Origin: JBBROS01 sp965260935
GTDB taxonomy: Bacteria; Pseudomonadota; Alphaproteobacteria; Acetobacterales; Acetobacteraceae
Assembly (NCBI GenBank): GCA_965260935.1
Contig: OZ253374.1
Location: 2,232,001-2,296,000 of the forward strand
Length of the DNA: 64,000 bases
Reading direction: 5' to 3'
A program made the translations under genes and the position numbers. Positions 33,571 through 42,049 of this stretch are shown here, one piece after another (within the stretch, counting starts at the first letter, position 1; every line of letters begins with the position of its first letter). Under the pieces are notes generated by a model that worked only from the letters and a program-made list of their open reading frames with translations, was not told where the DNA came from and did not search any database.

Positions 33571-34409
33571 TCCCCCAGCAACGCGCGCGCATGGTGCGCG
33601 ATATGGTCCGGCATGAAGCTCTGTATGAACCAGTAGCTATGGTCATACCCCGGTTGCCGCCTCAGCGTGAGGTCCTGCCCGGATAGGCGCGCCGCCTGCT
33701 CCAGCGCCTCCGGATGGAGCTGCTCCTCCAGGAACTGGTCGTCGAGTCCCTGGTCCACCAGGATCGGCCCCGGATAAGCGCGCCGCCGCATCAGCGCGCT
33801 CGCGTCCCACTCCTCCCAAGCCGCACGGTCCGGCCCAAGGTAGTTCGAGAACGCCTTCTCCCCCCAGGGAACCGCCGCCGGGTTGGCGATCGGCGCAAAG
33901 GCCGAAACCGAATGCCAGCGCGCCGGCTCCCGCAACGCCGTCACCAGCGCCCCATGCCCGCCCATCGAATGCCCGAACACGCCCCGCCGGTCCGCCCGGA
34001 CCGGGAACTCGGCCTCGACCAGCCCCGGCAGCTCCCGCGTCACGTAACGCGCCATCCGGTAATGCGACGACCAAGGCTCCGCCGTCGCATCGAGGTAGAA
34101 CCCGGCCCCGGTCCCGAAATCCCAGCTCTCATCCTCTCCCGGCAAGTTCAATCCCCGCGGGCTGGTGTCGGGTGCCACCAGCACGAGCCCGTGCTCCGCC
34201 GCCAGCCGCTGCGCCCCCGCCTTGATCGGGAACGTCTCCTCGGTGCAAGTCAGCCCAGCCAGATAGTACAGCGCCGGGCAAAGCCCGTGCTCAGCCTGCG
34301 GCGGCGTGAACACCGCGAACTGCATCTCGGTCCCGGTCGCCTCCGACGGATGGCTGTAGAACCCGATCCGCCCGCCGCAGCAGGCCTGCTCGCTGCGCCG
34401 CTTGATCAC
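33567..34409 (-). CDS. fghA: S-formylglutathione hydrolase
   Basis: A 280-residue esterase that releases formate and glutathione in formaldehyde oxidation. The alpha/beta-hydrolase core has LYYLAGLTCTEETFPIKAGA, the oxyanion and substrate region DTSPRGLNLPGEDESWDFGT, nucleophile Ser148 in VFGHSMGGHGALV, a conserved WGEKAFSNYLG and the final histidine in PGYDHSYWFI. GTG 34409 overlaps the EthD-family gene. With gfa it shows a glutathione-dependent formaldehyde route beside the PQQ genes. Confidence 0.94.
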   Translation of the reverse strand: MIKRRSEQACCGGRIGFYSHPSEATGTEMQFAVFTPPQAEHGLCPALYYLAGLTCTEETFPIKAGAQRLAAEHGLVLVAPDTSPRGLNLPGEDESWDFGTGAGFYLDATAEPWSSHYRMARYVTRELPGLVEAEFPVRADRRGVFGHSMGGHGALVTALREPARWHSVSAFAPIANPAAVPWGEKAFSNYLGPDRAAWEEWDASALMRRRAYPGPILVDQGLDDQFLEEQLHPEALEQAARLSGQDLTLRRQPGYDHSYWFIQSFMPDHIAHHARALLGE

Positions 34410-34714
34410 GCCACCTCGCCGAACTGCATCACCGGCTTGGCATCGGTGAAGTTCGGGATGTCGCCGAAAATCTCCTTGCCGTGCTGCTCGCCGGCCGCCT
34501 TGAAGCTCTCCATCGAGTCGAACGTCAGCAGCGTCATGACCGTATACCTCGGCGGCGTCCCATCCGGCCCCTTTATCCCGCGCGTCACCTTCGTATCCTG
34601 CAACCCAAGCGGCATCCAGCGCTCGCGCACCATCGGCATGTGCGTCTGCATGTAATAATCATGGTCGAACTTGGTCCCGCTGTCCGCGGGATACATCACG
34701 GCGATGGCGATCAT
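34406..34714 (-). CDS. EthD-family protein
   Basis: A 102-residue dimeric ferredoxin-like-fold protein of the EthD family. It contains VMYPADSGTKFDHDYYMQTH, MPMVRERW and the closing FGDIPNFTDAKPVMQFGEV typical of the group. EthD was first found with a cytochrome P450 ether-degradation operon, but most homologues have no assigned role. ATG 34714 has a GGAGG-type ribosome binding site. It overlaps fghA by four bases and is probably the first gene of the EthD-fghA-exported-protein transcript, divergent from the cytochrome c gene. Confidence 0.82.
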   Translation of the reverse strand: MIAIAVMYPADSGTKFDHDYYMQTHMPMVRERWMPLGLQDTKVTRGIKGPDGTPPRYTVMTLLTFDSMESFKAAGEQHGKEIFGDIPNFTDAKPVMQFGEVA

Positions 34715-34875
34715 GGCGTCCTGCCCTCCAGTGTTCTTTCCGGTATGCTTAACCGCATCCAGCCAGGACGGAAAGGCCGCGCGGCAACCCAAGAAGCCCC
34801 GCTAACTCGACAATCCGGAATCTCCGCCCATACTGAACCCACGCGCCCATCGAATGGCGCAATTCAGGAGGAACG

Positions 34876-35247
34876 ATGCGTTACGGATTTACCATAGCCT
34901 TGGCAGCCGGTTTTGCGATGCTTGCGGGCGCGGCCCACGCCGACGGCGACGCCGCGGCCGGCAAGGTCGTCTTCAGCAAGTGCGGCATTTGCCACGCCGT
35001 CGAGGAAGGCAAGAACAAGGTCGGCCCCAGCCTGCACGGCGTCGTCGGCCGCCCGTCCCACGCCATCGACTCGTACAAATATTCAAAGGCCATGGAAGCC
35101 TACAACGTCACCTGGGACCCAACGACCCTGGACCACTACCTCGAAGACCCGCGCAAGGTCGTGCCAGGCACGAAGATGATCTTTCCCGGCCTCAAAAGCG
35201 AGACCGACCGCCAGAACGTCATCGCCTACCTCGAAACCCTCAAGTAG
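34876..35247 (+). CDS. class I cytochrome c
   Basis: A 123-residue periplasmic cytochrome. After the signal peptide (ending AAHADG) comes the heme motif CGICH at 36-40, and Met101 in PGTKMIFPGL is the sixth ligand. The fold elements GPSLHGVVGRP and the final helix TDRQNVIAYLETL match the mitochondrial-type c2 family. ATG 34876 follows AGGAGGAACG. It sits within the PQQ island, so electron acceptor of the quinoprotein dehydrogenase is a likely role, though general respiratory use is possible. It is convergent with the ABC ATPase gene and overlaps its end. Confidence 0.92.
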   Translation: MRYGFTIALAAGFAMLAGAAHADGDAAAGKVVFSKCGICHAVEEGKNKVGPSLHGVVGRPSHAIDSYKYSKAMEAYNVTWDPTTLDHYLEDPRKVVPGTKMIFPGLKSETDRQNVIAYLETLK

Positions 35248-35923
35248 CGAACCCCGCCGCGACGCGGGCGCCCTCGCCGATCCCGCGCCGCCGGCTCGGG
35301 CCGGGAATCACCCATTCCCGCTCAACCCGCGCCGGCCCGGCCGAGAGCAGGAGCACCCGGTCCGCCAGCGACGCCGCCTCCGCCAGGTCATGCGTCACCA
35401 GGATCGCCGAGCAACGGTGCCGTCGCCAGGCCTCCGTCAGCACGCGCCGGCCCTGCTCCGCCATCGCCGGGTCGAGCGACACGAACGGCTCGTCGAGCAG
35501 CACGGCCTCGGGCCGGATCGCGAACGCGCGCGCGATCGCCACCCGCCGCGCCATCCCCAGCGACAAGGACGGCGGATAAGCCTCCTCATACCCCGCAAGC
35601 CCCAGCGCGCCCAGCAGATCGCGCGCCGCGCCCTCGTCCGCCGGCGAGGCGAGCGCGACGTTCTGCCACACCGTCCGCCAAGGCAGCAGCCGCGGCTCCT
35701 GGAACACCGTCCCCACAAGCGGCATCGTCCCGTCCCGCCACCGGATCACCCCCTGGAACGCGCGGTCGAGCCCCCCGATCATCCGCAGCAGCGTCGTCTT
35801 CCCGCACCCGGACGGGCCAACCAGCGCCACGATCTCGTTCTCCCCAAGCGAGAACCGCAGCCCCTCGATCACCACCCCCGCCCGTCCCGCCGCCCGCTTC
35901 CGATCGACCGCGACCTCCAGCAT
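35240..35923 (-). CDS. ABC transporter ATP-binding protein, nitrate/sulfonate type
   Basis: A 227-residue ATPase. Walker A is GPSGCGKTT, the Q-loop is TVFQEPRLLPWRTV, Walker B is AVLLDEPFVSLD and the H-loop is ILVTHD. The signature motif is LSLGM instead of LSGGQ, an unusual substitution that also occurs in related methylotroph transporters. It closes a three-gene operon of binding protein, permease and ATPase. ATG 35923 overlaps the permease stop. Substrate unknown. Confidence 0.88.
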   Translation of the reverse strand: MLEVAVDRKRAAGRAGVVIEGLRFSLGENEIVALVGPSGCGKTTLLRMIGGLDRAFQGVIRWRDGTMPLVGTVFQEPRLLPWRTVWQNVALASPADEGAARDLLGALGLAGYEEAYPPSLSLGMARRVAIARAFAIRPEAVLLDEPFVSLDPAMAEQGRRVLTEAWRRHRCSAILVTHDLAEAASLADRVLLLSAGPARVEREWVIPGPSRRRGIGEGARVAAGFAT

Positions 35924-36756
35924 CACCGCCACCGGTTCGCCCGCCGCTCCAAGGGCTGCAACACCGCCCACTCGATCAATTGCACCACGAGCACGAACGC
36001 GGTCGTGTAGGCCAGGATGCCCGTCACGTCGAACAACTGGAAGAACACCTGGATCTGGAACCCGACCCCGTCGCTGCGCCCCAGAAGCTCCGCCACCAGC
36101 ACGATCTTCCAGATCAGCGCCAGCCCCGACCGCGCAGCCGCGAAGAAGTATGGGTAAAGCTGCGGCAGCACGACATGCCGCAACGTCGCGCCCCGCCCCA
36201 TGCGGAAACTTTGCGCCATCTCGGCCAGCTTCGGATCCAATGTCCGCGCGCCCTCGCGCAACGTCACGGCGGTGTTGGGCAGCTTGTTCAGCGCCACCGC
36301 CGCGATCGCCGTCGTCTCGCTCAGCCCGAACCAGACGTAAAGCAGCACGATCCCCACCAGGGCCGGCAGGTTCAGCAGGATCGTGAGCGGCGTGTCGAGC
36401 AGCAGGTCAAGCCGCCGCGACCGCCCCATCGCGATGCCGAGCGCGCTCCCTCCCAGCATGGCGATGGCGAACGCGCACCCGACCCGGCCGAGCGTAATGC
36501 CAAGGTTAGGCAGAAGCTCGCCCGAAACCGCCTCGCTGGCCATGGCCAGGACAACGGCGCTCGGCGGCGGGAACAGCCGGCTGCCAGCCCACCGCGCCGC
36601 CGCCTCCCAAACCAGCAGCAGAACCGCGATCGGCAGCAGTCGGACGAGCGCCGCCCTACCCAGCGGACGCCGCTTCGCCGCGCCAGAACGTGCCGGGCGC
36701 CAGATGCTCGGCCCGCCCGACCAACGCCGGCCCGCCGGTCGCGGCCAGGATGTCAT
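35923..36756 (-). CDS. ABC transporter permease, nitrate/sulfonate type
   Basis: A permease with about six transmembrane helices. It has the EAA-type coupling loop LREGARTLDPKLAEMAQSFR followed by LPQLYPYFFAAARSGLALIW. It resembles TauC/SsuC/NrtB permeases. The conserved part begins near RAALVRLLPIAVLLLVWEAA (about 36660), where no ATG, GTG or TTG is in frame; ATG 36756 is the nearest, and would overlap the binding-protein gene by about 100 bases. A CTG near 36660 is the alternative. The true N-terminus is therefore uncertain. Confidence 0.85.
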   Translation of the reverse strand: MTSWPRPAGRRWSGGPSIWRPARSGAAKRRPLGRAALVRLLPIAVLLLVWEAAARWAGSRLFPPPSAVVLAMASEAVSGELLPNLGITLGRVGCAFAIAMLGGSALGIAMGRSRRLDLLLDTPLTILLNLPALVGIVLLYVWFGLSETTAIAAVALNKLPNTAVTLREGARTLDPKLAEMAQSFRMGRGATLRHVVLPQLYPYFFAAARSGLALIWKIVLVAELLGRSDGVGFQIQVFFQLFDVTGILAYTTAFVLVVQLIEWAVLQPLERRANRWR

Positions 36757-37645
36757 ACAAACGGCCCGCACCCCGCTCCTGCTCGGCGCGCGCCGGGCCG
36801 GGTATGCCGCTACGATACCAAGCCCGCAGCCGCGCCAGCTCGGCCTCGCTCCCCGCACCGGTCAAAGGCGCGATCCGCTGCCACTCCGCATCCGATTGGC
36901 TGAGCATGGCCCGTGCCTCCGCCGATGCGGCCAGGAACCCCTTCACCCCCGCCCGCTGCTGCCCGGCCCAGCCAACCGAGAACACCCAGCCCAGCATGGG
37001 CAGCCCGCTCGGCAACCCAAGCCCCTCCAGCGCCGCATCCACCGAGAGCGCCTGCCGCATCCCATCCGCCTCCGCCCGGGCCGCGAACGGCCAATAGGTC
37101 AGCATCGCATCCAGCCGCCCGGCGCGAAGCTGCTCCAGCAGCAGGGGAGGGGGCCCGAACAACTTCTCCACCGCCCGGTCCAGGTCGAGACCAAACCGCT
37201 TCTCGGCATAGGCCCGGACGATCAGCCAGCTCTTGTCCAAAGGGCTGCCCGCGATCCCCAAGCGCCGCCCGCGCAGCTCGCCGACCCCCTGCACCGGAGA
37301 CCGCTCCGGAACCATCACCGCGCCCACCGCGGCCGAAGTCGGCGAGAACGTCCAATCCGCCCCCGCGTTCCTCTGCCGCGACACCCACAGCCAATCCTGC
37401 ACAACCACGTCGACGCGCCCCGCCTGCAGCGCCACCTGCGTCGCCTGCGATGCCGCGAACTCCACCGGCTCCACCCGAACCCCGGCCGCCGCGTCGAGCC
37501 GGTGATGCCGCATCACGTCAAGCTCCCAGCCGACCGAGCCGAACCGCAGCGTGCCCACCCGGATCGCCGGCAAATCCTCGGCCCGCGACAGCATCGGCCA
37601 CGAGCAAGCAAGCGGCGCAAGCAGCAGCGTGCGGCGAGCGGTCAT
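36656..37645 (-). CDS. ABC transporter substrate-binding protein, nitrate/sulfonate type
   Basis: A 329-residue periplasmic binding protein. The N-terminus MTARRTLLLAPLACSW carries a twin arginine and a hydrophobic stretch for export. The mature protein has the NMT1/SsuA-like pattern: IRVGTLRFGSVGWELDVMRH, VEFAASQATQVALQAGRVDV, GIAGSPLDKSWLIVRAYAEK and RAGRLDAMLTYWPFAARAEA. It is first in the operon with permease and ATPase genes, preceded by GGGAGG. Such systems recur near PQQ and fghA genes in methylotrophs, but the ligand is unknown. Confidence 0.85.
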   Translation of the reverse strand: MTARRTLLLAPLACSWPMLSRAEDLPAIRVGTLRFGSVGWELDVMRHHRLDAAAGVRVEPVEFAASQATQVALQAGRVDVVVQDWLWVSRQRNAGADWTFSPTSAAVGAVMVPERSPVQGVGELRGRRLGIAGSPLDKSWLIVRAYAEKRFGLDLDRAVEKLFGPPPLLLEQLRAGRLDAMLTYWPFAARAEADGMRQALSVDAALEGLGLPSGLPMLGWVFSVGWAGQQRAGVKGFLAASAEARAMLSQSDAEWQRIAPLTGAGSEAELARLRAWYRSGIPGPARAEQERGAGRLYDILAATGGPALVGRAEHLAPGTFWRGEAASAG

Positions 37646-37680
37646 CGGTGTCCTCCCTGGGCGGCGTCGTTCTCCGGCGT

Positions 37681-38160
37681 TCAACGCTCCTTGCGGAACA
37701 TGCGCTCGTTAATCAGGTAGCGCAGCCCCCGATGCCAGGATTCGTCGGTATTGCCGCGGATGTCGACGCTGTCCGCCTTCACCACCTGTCCCGTCTTCGC
37801 GTCCTCGATCACCACGTTGATATTCAGGATCAGGTTGCTGACCTTCTGCACCCAGCCATAAGCCGCCAACTCCGCGCCGGCCTTGCGCGCCAGGTCCAAC
37901 TCGCACCCGTTGCAGCCCCGGATGGACGAAACACGGGCAAGCTCCCCGCGCACCGGCCCGACATCGACCGGCTCGTAACGCCCCGGCGCCGCCAACGCCG
38001 CATGAAGCTGCCGGTCAAGCGACCGCAGCCGGTCCGCCTCGGCCGCCGTCGTCGCCGCCGGCGACGTGTTGACCATGTCGAAATCAAAGATCGCGACCGT
38101 CTGCGGCGCGGCAAGGGCCGGAGTGGAGAGCGTGAATAAGGCGAGCAAATAAGGCTTCAT
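37681..38160 (-). CDS. exported DUF2380-type protein
   Basis: A 159-residue exported protein. After the signal peptide (MKPYLLALFTLSTPALAAPQ) it begins TVAIFDFDMVNTSP, and contains a CNGCELDLARKAGAELAAYG segment and VSNLILNINVVIEDAKTGQV, features of the DUF2380 family. The pattern resembles periplasmic proteins that assemble nucleotide-like beta sheets, but no activity is known. It lies 35 bases upstream of the binding-protein gene on the same strand and may be the first gene of that operon. Confidence 0.75.
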   Translation of the reverse strand: MKPYLLALFTLSTPALAAPQTVAIFDFDMVNTSPAATTAAEADRLRSLDRQLHAALAAPGRYEPVDVGPVRGELARVSSIRGCNGCELDLARKAGAELAAYGWVQKVSNLILNINVVIEDAKTGQVVKADSVDIRGNTDESWHRGLRYLINERMFRKER

Positions 38161-38295
38161 CGTTCCCATCCCTTAGTTACGGGTTCGTTTACAACGACCT
38201 CATGAAAATCCGGCTGAGGCGAGCGTGTATCCGTTTCGCAAACCTGCCATAACAATCCCGGCAGAACGAATCGCACGGCAACAGGGAATCGACCA

Positions 38296-38956
38296 TTGGC
38301 CACGACAAGCGCTCCCGACCCGGCGGCAGACCTTCTAATCGCGTTGAAAAACCAGACCTTCGCCTGCATCCTGGCCGACCCGCCATGGCAGTTCGTCAAC
38401 CGCACCGGCAAGATGGCGCCCGAGCACAAGCGGTTGAGCCGCTACGGCACGATGGACCTGGCCGCGATCTCCGCCTTGCCGGTGGGCAAAGGTCAGCGCC
38501 CCGGTGTCCCATCTCTACCTATGGGTCCCCAACGCCTTGCTGCCCGAAGGCTTGCAGGTATTGAAGGCGTGGGGGTTCAGCTACAAGAGCAACATCGTCT
38601 GGCATAAGCTCCGCAAGGACGGCGGCAGCGACGGGCGCGGAGTCGGCTTCTATTTCCGCAACGTCACCGAACTCCTGCTGTTCGGCGTGCACGGAAAGAA
38701 CGCGCGGACCCTGCAACCGGGCCGGACGCAGGTCAATTACCTCGGAACGCGTAAGCGCGAGCATTCCCGCAAGCCGGACGAGCTTTACCCAATCGTCGAG
38801 GCATGCAGCCCAGGCCCCCGCCTCGAACTGTTCGCGCGCGGCACGCGTCCCGGCTGGGCCGTATGGGGCAACGAAGCCGACGACGCCTACGAGCCGACTT
38901 GGAAGACTTACATCAACCACTCCCGCGCCTGGGACATGTTAAGCCTTCTCGGTTGA
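38296..38956 (+). pseudogene. MT-A70 adenine methyltransferase with a 1-base frameshift
   Basis: The first frame gives ATTSAPDPAADLLIALKNQT and the SAM/target motif ADPPWQFVNRTGKMAPEHKR, up to ALPVGK. The second frame, entered at about 38491, continues SHLYLWVPNALLPEGLQVLK, GFSYKSNIVWHK and LELFARGTRPGWAVWGNEAD. Joining them needs removal of one base in the AAAGG run at 38488-38492, giving about 219 residues, a normal size for MT-A70 enzymes. Such proteins methylate N6 of adenine in DNA or RNA. The start is TTG 38296. A sequencing error is the alternative explanation. Confidence 0.75.
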
Positions 38957-39177
38957 CACGTCTCCGTCCAGCTCTCCGAAGGCGACAAGGCTCGCGGGCA
39001 GGCCGGTTAACAGCAGCGGGCAAGGATTGCCGGCCCCGTGCTTGACGCGGCCCTCCAGCTTCCGCCAATGCGTCGCCGCGGTTCCTCGAATTGGGGCTGA
39101 CAACTGCCCGGCAGCGGTCCATCCTCATTCTAAACAACAGGACGGCGCAATCGGCGTCGCCAACGGAAGGGAAACGG

Positions 39178-40350
39178 ATGCTGCGCCGGGCATTGGCAAT
39201 GATGGCGGTCACGATCGGCCTCGCGCAGCACGCCCACGGCGCAACCGTCGACATCGGCTACATCTCCCTCACCCCGCCAGAGACGCCCGCCAGCCTGCTC
39301 GACCCCCCGCCCGCCGACGACGGCATCCAAGGCGCGCGCCTCGCCCTCCAGGATAACCAAACCACCGGCCGCTTCCTCGGCCAAACCTTCGCCCTGCACG
39401 AGACGGTGGCCCCGGACGCGGCGGCAGCTGTAACAGCGGCGAAGAAGATGGCGGCGGACGGCACCCGCATCCTCGTCGCCGACCTGCCGGCGAACGCCCT
39501 GCTGCAAGTCGCCGCCCTGCCGGAGCTGAAGGACGGCATCATCCTGGACGCAACGAACCAGGACGACCGCCTCCGCGGCGCCGATTGCCGCGCCAACGTG
39601 CTCCACCTGCTGCCAAGCCGGGCCATGCTGGCGGACGCGCTGATGCAGTTCCTCGCCGTCAAGCAATGGCGAAACCTCCTGCTCGTCACCGGCCCTGCCG
39701 ACGCGGACCAACTCCTAGGCGACGCATTCCGCCGCTCGGCCCGCAAGTTCCAGCTCCGCGTCACCGACAAGCCCTGGACCTTCAAGCCCGGCGCGCAGCG
39801 CACCGACACCGGCCACATGCTGATCGGCGCCGAAGTCGCCCGCTTCACCCAAGGCCTCAGCTACGACGTCCTGGTCGTCGCCGACACCACCCTCGACGGC
39901 TTCGGGGAGGACCTCGCCTACCGCGCCACCGACCCCCGCCCCGTCGCCGGCAGCTACGGCCTTGTCCCGACCGCCTGGGCCAAGCCGTTCGAGCAATGGG
40001 GCGGCACCCAACTGCAAAGCCGCTTCCTCAAGCTCGCCCACCGCTGGATGACCCCGCACGACTACGGCGCCTGGATGGCCGTCCGCGCCGTCGGCGAGGC
40101 ATCCACCCGCGGCGGCGGCACCGACCCGGAAAAGATCGCCGCCTACCTGCGCAGCCCCAAATTCGAGCTCGCCGCCTTCAAAGGCTCCCGCCTGACCTTC
40201 CGCCCCTGGGACGGCCAGCTCCGCCAGCCCGTCCTCCTGGCCGACGCCCGAAGCCTGGTCTCGGTCTCGCCGCAGCCAGGATACCTGCATCAACGCACCG
40301 AGCTCGACACGCTCGGCATCGATCAGCCGGAGACGACATGCCACATGTGA
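39178..40350 (+). CDS. PQQ-associated ABC substrate-binding protein (Ped/Lut type)
   Basis: A 390-residue periplasmic protein of the branched-chain amino-acid receptor fold. After a signal peptide ending HAHGA it reads TVDIGYISLTPPETPASLLD, then DDGIQGARLALQDNQTTGRF, VLHLLPSRAMLADALMQFL and LVVADTTLDGFGEDLAY. These features mark the binding protein of PQQ-dependent alcohol dehydrogenase clusters. It is first in a five-gene operon and overlaps the beta-propeller gene by 13 bases. In Pseudomonas and Methylobacterium, related loci support growth on lanthanides. The ligand here is not shown. Confidence 0.87.
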   Translation: MLRRALAMMAVTIGLAQHAHGATVDIGYISLTPPETPASLLDPPPADDGIQGARLALQDNQTTGRFLGQTFALHETVAPDAAAAVTAAKKMAADGTRILVADLPANALLQVAALPELKDGIILDATNQDDRLRGADCRANVLHLLPSRAMLADALMQFLAVKQWRNLLLVTGPADADQLLGDAFRRSARKFQLRVTDKPWTFKPGAQRTDTGHMLIGAEVARFTQGLSYDVLVVADTTLDGFGEDLAYRATDPRPVAGSYGLVPTAWAKPFEQWGGTQLQSRFLKLAHRWMTPHDYGAWMAVRAVGEASTRGGGTDPEKIAAYLRSPKFELAAFKGSRLTFRPWDGQLRQPVLLADARSLVSVSPQPGYLHQRTELDTLGIDQPETTCHM

Positions 40351-41300
40351 CCCTCGCGGCCCTTCTCCTGCTGCTCGCCGCCGCCCCCGCCCACGCGGAC
40401 CGCATCTTCGTCTCCAACGAGAAGGACAACACCATCACCGTCCTCGACGGCCAAACCCTGAAGGTCGCCGCCACCGTGCCGGTCGGCGAGCGCCCCCGCG
40501 GCATCGTGCTCTCGAAGGATGGCCGCAGCCTCTACATCTGCACCAGCGACAGCGACCACATCGAAGTCCTCGACCTCGCCTCCCTGAAGGTCAGCCGCAT
40601 CCTCCCCAGCGGGCCGGACCCGGAGCTGTTCGCCCTCAGCCCCGACGGCAACACCCTCTACGTCTCGAACGAGAACGACAACATGGTCTCCGTCGTCGAC
40701 ATCCCCGCCGGCCGCATCGTCACCGAGATCGGCGTCGGCGTCGAGCCGGAAGGCATGGGCGTCAGCCCCGACGGCGCCATCCTCGTCAACACCTCCGAAA
40801 CCACCAGCATGGCGCATTTCATCGACACCAAGACCCACGGCGTCGTCGCCAACGTCCTCGTCGGCAGCCGCCCCCGGGTCGCGAAGTTCACCCCGGACGG
40901 CAAGCAGGTCTGGGTCTCCTCCGAGGTCGGCGGCACCGTCGCCGTCATCGACGCCGCAAGCCACGCCTTGCTTCACACCATCGAGTTCAAGGTGCCGGGC
41001 GTCCCCGCCGAATCGATCCAGCCGGTCGGCATCGCCATCGACCCCGAGCAGCCGCTCGTCTTCATCGCCCTCGGCCCGGCCAACCGCGTCGCCGTCGTCG
41101 ACGCCCGCAGCTTCGAGGTCCAGAAGTACCTCCTCGTCGGCCAGCGCGTCTGGAACCTCGCCTTCTCGACCGACGGCAAGCGCCTGTTCACCACCAACGG
41201 CATCAGCAACGACATGTCCGTCATCGACGTGGACAGCCTCAAGGTCACCAAGTCGGTCCCCGTCGGCCAGCTCCCCTGGGGCGTCGTGGTCGCCCCCTGA
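40338..41300 (+). CDS. PQQ-associated YVTN-family beta-propeller protein
   Basis: A 320-residue exported beta-propeller. The signal peptide MPHVTLAALLLLLAAAPAHA precedes about seven repeats of the YVTN type, for example RIFVSNEKDNTITVLDGQTL and NTLYVSNENDNMVSVVDIPA. The family accompanies PQQ-linked alcohol oxidation ABC systems. No PQQ ligands of the dehydrogenases (WxGD, vicinal cysteines) are visible, so it is not itself a quinoprotein enzyme. It overlaps both neighbours, so translation of the operon is coupled. A role as periplasmic scaffold or metal-binding partner is inferred. Confidence 0.88.
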   Translation: MPHVTLAALLLLLAAAPAHADRIFVSNEKDNTITVLDGQTLKVAATVPVGERPRGIVLSKDGRSLYICTSDSDHIEVLDLASLKVSRILPSGPDPELFALSPDGNTLYVSNENDNMVSVVDIPAGRIVTEIGVGVEPEGMGVSPDGAILVNTSETTSMAHFIDTKTHGVVANVLVGSRPRVAKFTPDGKQVWVSSEVGGTVAVIDAASHALLHTIEFKVPGVPAESIQPVGIAIDPEQPLVFIALGPANRVAVVDARSFEVQKYLLVGQRVWNLAFSTDGKRLFTTNGISNDMSVIDVDSLKVTKSVPVGQLPWGVVVAP

Positions 41301-42049
41301 TGCTGGCCCGCATCGAGCCGCCCGCCGCACTCGAAGTCTCCGGCCTGCGCCACGCGCTCGGCGGCAAAACCATCCTGCACGACGTCAGCCTCGCCATCGC
41401 CCCCGGCGACTTCACCGTCCTGCTCGGCCCCAACGGCGCAGGCAAGACCACCCTGTTCGCCCTCGTCACCCGCCTCTACCACGCACACGGTGGCCGCATC
41501 GCCGTGTTCGGCCAAGCCTTCAAGCAGAACCCCGGCGGCGCCCTGGCCCGCATCGGCGTCGTCTTCCAGCAACCCACGCTCGACCTCGACCTCACCGTCC
41601 AGCAGAACCTGCTCTACCACGCCGCCCTGCACGGCATGGCCCGCCGCCACGCCCTCGCGCGCGCCACGGCCGAGCTGCACCGCATAGGCCTCGCCGACCG
41701 CCGCCACGACCGCGTGCGCGCCCTCTCGGGCGGCCAGCGCCGCCGCGTCGAGCTCGCCCGCGCCCTGCTCCACCAGCCCGCCCTGCTGCTGCTGGACGAG
41801 CCGACCGCGGGACTCGACCTTGAAAGCCGCGCCTTCCTGCTCGCCCACGTCCGCGCCCTGTGCAACGAAGGGATGGCCGTCCTCTGGGCCACCCACCTGA
41901 TTGAGGAAGCCGGCTCCTGGGCCCGCGTCGTCGTCCTCCACCGCGGCCGGGTGCTGGCCGACGGCGCGGTAGCCGACGTCGTGGCCGGGCAGAACGCGGC
42001 CGACCTCGAAACCGCCTTCGGCCAACTCGTCCGGGCGCAAGCGGCATGA
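41300..42049 (+). CDS. PQQ-associated ABC transporter ATP-binding protein
   Basis: A 249-residue exporter-type ATPase. Walker A is LLGPNGAGKTTLF, the Q-loop region GVVFQQPTLDLDLTVQQNLL is characteristic of this subfamily, the signature is ALSGGQRRRVELARALL, Walker B is LLLLDEPTAGLD and the H-loop is WATHL. It overlaps the propeller gene by one base and the permease gene by four. It pairs with the ABC-2 permease that follows. Confidence 0.93.
   Translation: MLARIEPPAALEVSGLRHALGGKTILHDVSLAIAPGDFTVLLGPNGAGKTTLFALVTRLYHAHGGRIAVFGQAFKQNPGGALARIGVVFQQPTLDLDLTVQQNLLYHAALHGMARRHALARATAELHRIGLADRRHDRVRALSGGQRRRVELARALLHQPALLLLDEPTAGLDLESRAFLLAHVRALCNEGMAVLWATHLIEEAGSWARVVVLHRGRVLADGAVADVVAGQNAADLETAFGQLVRAQAA

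Noticed and set aside
38485..38495. Programmed ribosomal frameshift in the MT-A70 gene
   Set aside because: The site is not a recognised -1 heptamer and the required shift is +1 without a stop or rare-codon stimulator, so mutation or sequencing error is simpler.
40338..41300. Beta-propeller protein as a PQQ dehydrogenase
   Set aside because: It is only 320 residues with YVTN repeats and lacks the tryptophan docking motifs and vicinal cysteines of quinoprotein dehydrogenases.
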